From Candidatus Nomurabacteria bacterium (lineage in GTDB: Bacteria > Patescibacteriota > Minisyncoccia > Phycocordibacterales > CAIJYI01): DNA of 41,850 nt. Under the pieces are notes generated by a model, which made no database searches, was not told the DNA's origin, and worked only from the letters and a program-made list of their open reading frames with translations. The position numbers and the translations under genes are program-made. Within the stretch, counting starts at the first letter, position 1. Each line of letters starts with the position of its first letter. The stretch covers positions 1-41,850 of the forward strand of contig CALREZ010000005.1 in the NCBI GenBank assembly GCA_943356445.1. The letters are read 5' to 3'. Below, one piece after another: positions 36,896 to 41,850 of the stretch.

Positions 36896-38323
36896 ATGAA
36901 TACGCACTTTGAAAAATATATAATAGCCAAGATATTTGCCATCTTCTTTTTCATACTGCTCGCCTCTTGCGCGGGAACAACGACAAAAACAGACACGGAA
37001 AATTCTCCGTATGCATTTCCGATGGTTCAAGCGACTTCGGCAAAAATTCTTTTATCCAATCCGAACGACATATCCTACGCATGTCCGGATTCTCTGCAAA
37101 AATTATGCGGAGCGTACGGTACGATTCAAAACAGATATATCACGCGGATCCCCGACGAAGAACTGACGATGATGTTTATAAACGGCATCGCCAAAGAACT
37201 TGGCGAGGTACCGATAAAAGATATTCATCCCGCGCCTTTTGTTTGCGCGCCGCATACTCAAAAATTATGCGATGCGTATAATACAATACAAAATCGCGGA
37301 AGCAAACGGATACCCGATGCCAAACTCACGGAAATGTTTATTCAAGGAGTCGTCAAAGAAATAAGCGCGAGTGACCCCTATTCAAGATATATTCCCTTAG
37401 GAGGTGTTGATCCTCACTTTTCACGCTATTCCGGTGTCGGACTAGCTACCGATAAAAACGAAAACTTCCCTTCCGATCTCATCGTTCGCCGGGCAATAGA
37501 AGGCGCGCCAGCCAGCCGGGCGGGAATCAAACGAGGGGATAAGATCACTCGAATAAACGGAATATCTGTCGCCAACAAAACGCAAAAAGAATCAACTGCG
37601 CTTATACGCGGCAAAGCCGGAACATCGGTCAAACTTATCATAAAACAAGGATGTTCGGAAAAACCGCGAACGATCTCTCTCCGAAGAGAAGATATCCGCG
37701 ATACGACTTCCGGAAAAATTAAACTCATTGACGGACGCTATGCGTATGTTCAAGTGTCAGACTTTATGGGAAACCCGGCAGAAAGAGTACGGTCTTCTCT
37801 CGCGCAAGCCACAGCGGGCCATAGCGATATCAGTGGGCTCATTATAGATCTTCGCGACAATCCGGGCGGGAGCGTTATGCAGTCCGTAAAATTCGTCAGC
37901 CTCTTTGTGGAAAAAGGCGACGCGTTGTATGAAAAAAATCAGGACGGAAAATACATTGCGTGGCAGATACCTCAAGGAAGCAAGGATATCATTCCGGGAA
38001 AACATATTGTTGTTCTGATCAACGGCGATTCCGCTTCGGCGTCAGAATTGTTTTCCGGAGCCATGAAAGATTTTGGCCGAGCAACAATTGTGGGAACGAC
38101 TACCTACGGAAAAGGAGTCATGCAAACGACTTTATTCCTCAAAGATAAGTCTCAACTTATTTTAACGATAGCGTATACGTTCACGCCGAACAAAACCGCT
38201 ATTCATAAGGTCGGCATATCCCCCGATGTGTACGTAAAAGAAGGAACCAACGAATCCTGCACCGGCGACGAACAGCTTGCCGCCGCCATAAAAATTCTCC
38301 AAGAAGGAGGACTGAAAAAATGA
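36896..38323 (+). CDS. S41 family (C-terminal processing) protease, lipoprotein
   Basis: A 475-aa protein with a lipoprotein signal: a hydrophobic segment then LLASC with the lipidated Cys at 25. Residues 61-103 and 116-158 are two copies of one module (xxC....QKLC.AY.TIQNR ... RIPD..L..MFI.G). A PDZ domain (about 177-255, with GAPASRAGIKRGDKI) and the S41 domain (about 280-460) follow. The catalytic pair is Ser381 in GDSASASE and Lys406 in YGKG, 25 apart as in E. coli Prc. It should cleave envelope proteins at their C-termini. The gene ends in TGA, showing that TGA is a stop here. Confidence 0.93.
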   Translation: MNTHFEKYIIAKIFAIFFFILLASCAGTTTKTDTENSPYAFPMVQATSAKILLSNPNDISYACPDSLQKLCGAYGTIQNRYITRIPDEELTMMFINGIAKELGEVPIKDIHPAPFVCAPHTQKLCDAYNTIQNRGSKRIPDAKLTEMFIQGVVKEISASDPYSRYIPLGGVDPHFSRYSGVGLATDKNENFPSDLIVRRAIEGAPASRAGIKRGDKITRINGISVANKTQKESTALIRGKAGTSVKLIIKQGCSEKPRTISLRREDIRDTTSGKIKLIDGRYAYVQVSDFMGNPAERVRSSLAQATAGHSDISGLIIDLRDNPGGSVMQSVKFVSLFVEKGDALYEKNQDGKYIAWQIPQGSKDIIPGKHIVVLINGDSASASELFSGAMKDFGRATIVGTTTYGKGVMQTTLFLKDKSQLILTIAYTFTPNKTAIHKVGISPDVYVKEGTNESCTGDEQLAAAIKILQEGGLKK

Positions 38324-38337
38324 TAAAAAAGGAACCC

Positions 38338-38368
38338 CGCCCGACTGGAAACAGCCGGGCGTTTTTTT
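38338..38368 (+). terminator. Terminator of the S41 protease gene
   Basis: CGCCCGACTG and CAGCCGGGCG around GAAA, with one A-C mismatch, followed by T7. Confidence 0.85.
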
Positions 38369-38375
38369 AAACAAT

Positions 38376-38404
38376 TTGACACGCGAGACAATGTAAGCTA
38401 CTAT
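38376..38404 (+). promoter_or_regulatory. Promoter of the 40-aa leaderless gene
   Basis: TTGACA (38376-38381) and TACTAT (38399-38404) are exactly 17 nt apart. The predicted start falls on or beside the ATG at 38411. Confidence 0.7.
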
Positions 38405-38410
38405 ATATTC

Positions 38411-38533
38411 ATGGTAAAGAAATGCCAAATTATGAATATCCGCGCCAATACGGGAAAAATCTCCCCCGTACTTTTTGCCGTTCACGAAACCGGCGTTTAT
38501 ATTCAACCATGGCATTTTAATGCGAACTCATAA
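38411..38533 (+). CDS. 40-aa leaderless small protein
   Basis: A short frame whose ATG lies at the predicted transcription start of a TTGACA/TACTAT promoter; it ends in TAA and is followed 20 nt later by a long hairpin. The product starts basic and has one Cys near the start and a FAVHETGVYIQPWHF segment with several aromatic residues. There is no membrane segment. Promoter, frame and hairpin together make a self-contained gene. Function unknown. Confidence 0.55.
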   Translation: MVKKCQIMNIRANTGKISPVLFAVHETGVYIQPWHFNANS

Positions 38534-38552
38534 ACCGAGTTTTCCTCTTTTG

Positions 38553-38586
38553 AAACCCCATGGCTGAATACAAGCCATGGGGTTTT
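38553..38586 (+). terminator. Hairpin after the 40-aa gene
   Basis: AAACCCCATGGCT and AGCCATGGGGTTT form a 13-bp stem around a 7-nt loop; the T run is short, so termination may be partial. Confidence 0.6.
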
Positions 38587-38639
38587 ATATTCGGTACGAC
38601 GTTGTTCTTTTAAAATAAACCCAAAAAAGGAGAAGTATC

Positions 38640-39215
38640 ATGAGTGAAATAATCATATCATTAGCGCACCCAAAACTGGAAAAAGTCTATTTGCGTCCTC
38701 TTGAAAAAAGCGACGCGAGCAGATGCTGTCGCTGGATAAATGATGCCGAAATACGACAATTTATCTCCAACCAAAATCTGCTTTCTTTTTCTCAAGAAGA
38801 AAAATGGATAGAATCGGCAAATAACGGAAAAGAAGGAATTAACTTGGCCATTATAACCAAAGAAAAAAATATCCACATCGGCAATCTCGGAATTTGCGAT
38901 ATTGATTGGATCAACCGCCGAGGAACCACCGGGGCTCTTATCGGAGAAAAAGATTACTGGGGAAAAGGATACGGAACAGAAGCAAAACTTCTTCTCTTAA
39001 AACATGTTTTTGACAGTCTCGGCCTTGAAAAAATTTGTTCAACCGTACTAAGCACGAATCCGAGAAGCAAAGCGTATCTTGAAAAAACCGGATACCAAGA
39101 GGAAGGGTGTTTAAGGAGACATCAACTGGTAAATGGAATAAAAGCAGATCTGTTCGTCATGGCTCTTTTCCGCGAAGATTTTTATCCGATCTGGAAAAAA
39201 TATACCGGGGAGTAA
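38640..39215 (+). CDS. GNAT family acetyltransferase (RimJ/RimL-like)
   Basis: A 191-aa enzyme expected to move an acetyl group from acetyl-CoA to an amine. VYLRPLEKSDASRCCRWIND opens the fold as in RimJ/RimL-type members. The acetyl-CoA loop is DYWGKGYGTEAKLLLL (Q/RxxGxG/A type), followed by the beta-bulge region STVLSTNPRSKAYLEKTGYQEEG. Possible substrates include ribosomal-protein N-termini or small amines; the sequence does not decide. AAGGAG lies 7 nt before the ATG, with a possible TTGTTC/TAAAAT promoter upstream. Confidence 0.9.
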   Translation: MSEIIISLAHPKLEKVYLRPLEKSDASRCCRWINDAEIRQFISNQNLLSFSQEEKWIESANNGKEGINLAIITKEKNIHIGNLGICDIDWINRRGTTGALIGEKDYWGKGYGTEAKLLLLKHVFDSLGLEKICSTVLSTNPRSKAYLEKTGYQEEGCLRRHQLVNGIKADLFVMALFREDFYPIWKKYTGE

Positions 39216-39230
39216 GCATCTCTCTACATC

Positions 39231-39258
39231 GCGCCCCGCTTATTGGGGCGCTTTTTTC
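39231..39258 (+). terminator. Terminator of the acetyltransferase gene
   Basis: GCGCCCC and GGGGCGC around GCTTATT, followed by T6. Confidence 0.85.
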
Positions 39259-39286
39259 TTGACAAACTTTTTATAAGTGGTATATT
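39259..39286 (+). promoter_or_regulatory. Promoter of the downstream membrane-protein gene
   Basis: TTGACA (39259-39264) and TATATT (39281-39286) are 16 nt apart. GGGAGG (39327-39332) lies 5 nt before the ATG at 39338. The -35 box abuts the preceding terminator. Confidence 0.75.
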
Positions 39287-39337
39287 AGAAACAGATTTGA
39301 AGTATGTTTTTACTTGTTTGAAATTGGGAGGTTCCAA

Positions 39338-39997
39338 ATGAACACCGTTTATATCGTCTTTCAGCTTCTTGCTGCAGGCTTTGCGGTATATACGGTCTTC
39401 TCCGAATTATATCGCAACAAAGAAAATCTGAGCTTTATCTGGAGCATATGGAAGCGTTTTCGCTTCGGGATGCTTCTGCAGGTACTTGTTCTCATTGTGA
39501 TAGTAATTATTACGGCGACCTTTCTGAATCAAAATGTTCCCTATCTTCATTACGGGTGGTTGAATCTTATCCTCAAGAACGGAGGAAACATTATTATCGC
39601 TCCGGTCGTAGCCGGTACGCAATCTCAATATGTTTTCGTCCGAGTCCTGCCGCCGATATTTCTTTTTGCCCTCATCCTCGCCGTTCCTTTTATGGCAAAC
39701 TTTGAAGAAAGAATTTTCCGAAAAGGATACCATACGTGGGGAAAAATGATACAGCATTCGGTATATTTCGGACTCATGCACTTGGCGGCAGGCATATCGC
39801 TGGCAGTCGCCGTAACTCTCATTATTCCCGGATTATTTTTTGCTCACAAATATCGGCGAACATATCTCCGACTTTTGCCGTCAGTAGAAAAAAAGGAAGC
39901 GGTGAAGGAAGCGGTTTTGGTGACCACTGCCTATCACACGATGACGAACACCATCTTGATTACTTACCTCATGATACTCACCATTTTGTGCATTTAA
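39338..39997 (+). CDS. Multi-pass membrane protein of unknown function
   Basis: A 219-aa protein with five or six hydrophobic segments: about residues 3-22, 44-64, 108-128, 145-170 and 197-219. FRKGYHTWGKMIQHSVYFGLMHLAAGISLA contains Gly, His and Met within a hydrophobic stretch, recalling CPBP-type intramembrane protease families; the typical EExxxR motif is only loosely matched by FEERIFRKG (about residues 127-135). The start follows a GGGAGG ribosome site, so the ATG 24 nt upstream is rejected. It has its own promoter and terminator. The CPBP suggestion is tentative. Confidence 0.7.
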   Translation: MNTVYIVFQLLAAGFAVYTVFSELYRNKENLSFIWSIWKRFRFGMLLQVLVLIVIVIITATFLNQNVPYLHYGWLNLILKNGGNIIIAPVVAGTQSQYVFVRVLPPIFLFALILAVPFMANFEERIFRKGYHTWGKMIQHSVYFGLMHLAAGISLAVAVTLIIPGLFFAHKYRRTYLRLLPSVEKKEAVKEAVLVTTAYHTMTNTILITYLMILTILCI

Positions 39998-40027
39998 ATC
40001 GTTCCGACGCCGTCGGAACGATTTTTC
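39996..40027 (+). terminator. Terminator of the membrane-protein gene
   Basis: AAATCGTTCCGAC and GTCGGAACGATTT around GCC, followed by TTT. Confidence 0.85.
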
Positions 40028-40030
40028 TTT

Positions 40031-40063
40031 AAAAAAAGGGCGGCTATAAAAAGCCGCCCTTTG
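40031..40063 (-). terminator. Terminator of the glucan-phosphorylase-like gene
   Basis: AAAGGGCGGCT and AGCCGCCCTTT around ATAAAA. On the minus strand it is followed by a T7 run, just after the stop at 40078. Confidence 0.85.
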
Positions 40064-40077
40064 CGTGTAACTAAAAC

Positions 40078-41784
40078 TTACGAATACATTTTTTCTTTGT
40101 ATTCTTCCATCATCCTTTCCGCATTCCATTTTCTCTCAGCGTCAAACTTTCCGCGAAGAGCCATTTTGTACCACTCTTCGGAATTACCGTAATAGAGATC
40201 AAGCGCCCGATCCATAACGACCGTCAATCCGTTTTTATCGTCATTCGCGTCATACATATCCATATTTGATGTCGGAAATTGCGTACCGAACGAAAAGAAA
40301 TCATTGGGGTCTTCTTCGCACATCCATCCGTCAATGGTAGACATGTTGATCGCTCCATTGGAGGCCGCGCTTTGCCCTGAAGTACCGCAGGCTTCCATTC
40401 CGACACGAGGAGTATTGAGCCACACGTCAGCGCCGAGCTTGAGGATCTTGCTGATATGCATATCGTAGTTCGGTACCATGACCAGGTTTGGATACTCTTT
40501 GCTGAGTCGCAGCAAGTTCGTCCACGCGATAATCATCTCATGATCATCGGGATGAGGTTTTCCGGCAATGACAAACTGAAATCGTTTGTTCCCCAGCCGT
40601 TCTTTGAGCCAATCGCGAGAATACTTCAAAAGCAAGTCAGGACGCTTATACTGCGCAAACCGGCGAGCCCACAAGACAACGGGAAGTTCCGTATCAATCG
40701 CCTTTCCTTGTCCGCGCAGATATTCATTGAGAATTTTCTTCCCATAAATTTTGGCGCGTTCAAGTTCTTTTCCGGTACGCGCGTGGATGAACATCGGCTC
40801 TTGGAAAAAATCGCGCAACAGGCTTCCGTTCGTAATGGAAACGATCGGAGCGCCATCGGTAATGGAAGCAAACATCGCCTGCGTTACTTCCAAATGTTTT
40901 TTAGACACGGCATTCGCGCGTTTTGAAAGACGCAAACTGGCCGCCCCCATATTGAATCCGGGAGGCGAACGAAAGTCGTCGCCGAGTTTTGCAAGAACGT
41001 CATACGGTAATCCGCGATACATTTTTGCAAACATATCAAGACCGTAGCGGGCATTGCCTGCCGGGTCCGGAGTATGGTTGGTATACAGAGCATGCTCTTT
41101 TACATGAGCAATCGCCGTATCAATCATTTTGCTTCGCGTGTCTTTCGGCAAAGAATACATCATGATGGGCGACGGCAATTGTTTTTCCAAAAGGTATAAG
41201 CCGGTAGGAGCCGTATGACTTTCGTTCATGTGCCATAAATCTATTTTGAGGCCGAGTCTTTCCGCAATCTTTACCGAGCCGACGCCGAGAATAATATCCT
41301 GAGCGATCTGCCGTTCAAAATTTCCTCCGACGCACGTCGGGCCGCTATACAAATAACGGGTATTCATACGGCCAAGTTCGTCGTTTATTTCAATATCCGT
41401 ATCCAACAAATAGACGTCAACCGTGCCGTACGCTTTGCCGGGAATTTTCCAAGCTTTTACGAAGTTTTTTTCTCCGCAAATATCAACAGGGACAACAGCG
41501 CCGGTGTCTTCCAGAATATCGGAATACTCGCGGCGTATAAAATTTACCCCCATATGTTGCGTTCCATCTTTTTCATAAATGCTTTGGTCGTAATATCCGT
41601 ACCGAGCAAGAATAGAAAAGACCGTCAGAGGAACATTAAGTTTTCGCGCAGAGCGAGCAATCGCTCCCGCGAGTGTTCCCAATCCTCCGCTGTACGTATA
41701 TATTTGCGGCAATTCAACTCCATTCGGGCCGAGGCCCATCATCGCAATTTCATGCGTTACATATCCAACTGATTTTACGTTCAT
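40078..41784 (-). CDS. Alpha-glucan phosphorylase-like protein (GT35) lacking the PLP lysine
   Basis: A 568-aa protein of the short bacterial/archaeal alpha-glucan phosphorylase type. Recognisable blocks: YSGGLGTLAG, WHMNESHTAPTGL, LWARRFAQYKRPDLLL, FVIAGKPHPDD, DVWLNTPRVGMEACGTSG and NGAINMSTIDGW. The family uses a PLP cofactor bound to a lysine in GTSGMKAAxNG. Here that block reads GTSGQSAASNG, with Ser472 (codon at plus 40369-40371) in the lysine place. Real phosphorylases release glucose-1-phosphate from glycogen; this one may bind glucan without that chemistry, or use another route. AGGAGG lies 6-7 nt before the ATG at 41784. The upstream end runs off the window. Confidence 0.85.
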   Translation of the reverse strand: MNVKSVGYVTHEIAMMGLGPNGVELPQIYTYSGGLGTLAGAIARSARKLNVPLTVFSILARYGYYDQSIYEKDGTQHMGVNFIRREYSDILEDTGAVVPVDICGEKNFVKAWKIPGKAYGTVDVYLLDTDIEINDELGRMNTRYLYSGPTCVGGNFERQIAQDIILGVGSVKIAERLGLKIDLWHMNESHTAPTGLYLLEKQLPSPIMMYSLPKDTRSKMIDTAIAHVKEHALYTNHTPDPAGNARYGLDMFAKMYRGLPYDVLAKLGDDFRSPPGFNMGAASLRLSKRANAVSKKHLEVTQAMFASITDGAPIVSITNGSLLRDFFQEPMFIHARTGKELERAKIYGKKILNEYLRGQGKAIDTELPVVLWARRFAQYKRPDLLLKYSRDWLKERLGNKRFQFVIAGKPHPDDHEMIIAWTNLLRLSKEYPNLVMVPNYDMHISKILKLGADVWLNTPRVGMEACGTSGQSAASNGAINMSTIDGWMCEEDPNDFFSFGTQFPTSNMDMYDANDDKNGLTVVMDRALDLYYGNSEEWYKMALRGKFDAERKWNAERMMEEYKEKMYS

Positions 41785-41850
41785 TTTACACCTCCTTAAG
41801 GTGAAAAGTATCAAGGTTCAAAGTAAAAACCTGTCCTGAACAGTAGCATT

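Noticed and set aside
1-41850. CRISPR array, insertion sequence, prophage or plasmid genes
   Set aside because: No regularly spaced direct repeats, transposase, integrase, phage structural or relaxase genes were seen on either strand.

Overview
The window looks like chromosome of a small-genome candidate-phyla (Patescibacteria/CPR, probably Parcubacteria-like) bacterium. The reasons are short genes with many lineage-specific small proteins, a leucyl-tRNA synthetase and UvrA of CPR type, a protein joining a sigma-region-4-like helix-turn-helix to a HARE-HTH, a CxxC...CxxC zinc-ribbon protein in tandem, a tRNA without an encoded CCA, and few multi-gene operons. TGA is used as a stop at 38321-38323, which argues against the UGA-glycine code of Gracilibacteria/SR1. 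No taxonomic marker gene is present, so this is inference.

Layout: 0-5.2 kb holds a HEAT/kinase-like protein, a small membrane protein, the lytic transglycosylase MltG behind an unrecognised membrane protein, and purF. 5.4-9.6 kb holds the sigma-like/HARE regulator, leuS and a small hypothetical. 9.7-14.8 kb holds ppdK, the GTPase YchF, a MazF/PemK-like protein, a 58-aa acidic protein and TspO. 14.9-21.6 kb is an accessory-like block of mostly unrecognised proteins: a degenerate J-domain fused to membrane segments and a peptidoglycan-binding domain, a cysteine-laddered TPR protein, a coiled-coil membrane protein paired with a von Willebrand A (MIDAS) protein, a 39-aa zinc ribbon and a large secreted protein. 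21.7-28.5 kb holds transketolase, RarA and UvrA. 28.5-34.4 kb holds a very small membrane peptide gene, a zinc-ribbon membrane protein, a PEGA protein overlapping a PriA-like protein, peptide deformylase, a TonB-like protein and a thermonuclease. 34.4-41.8 kb holds zinc-ribbon proteins, tRNA-Arg(CCG) followed by a strongly structured non-coding stretch, a PHP phosphoesterase, an S41 lipoprotein protease, a 40-aa leaderless gene, a GNAT acetyltransferase, a membrane protein and an alpha-glucan-phosphorylase-like protein.

Central carbon genes (ppdK, transketolase, glucan phosphorylase-like) and several others have strong Shine-Dalgarno sequences behind recognisable promoters. A second, larger class of genes has its -10 box only about 7-9 nt upstream of ATG and no Shine-Dalgarno, so these are probably leaderless. 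Most genes are single units closed by hairpin-T terminators, many of them shared between convergent genes.

The most interesting items are: the folded element after tRNA-Arg whose 3' end repeats the tRNA 3' end; the GT35 protein lacking the PLP lysine; the PriA-like protein lacking helicase motifs; several well-supported proteins of 34-58 aa; and the 14.9-21.6 kb block with its vWA/membrane pair. All calls come from reading the sequence, without database searches.
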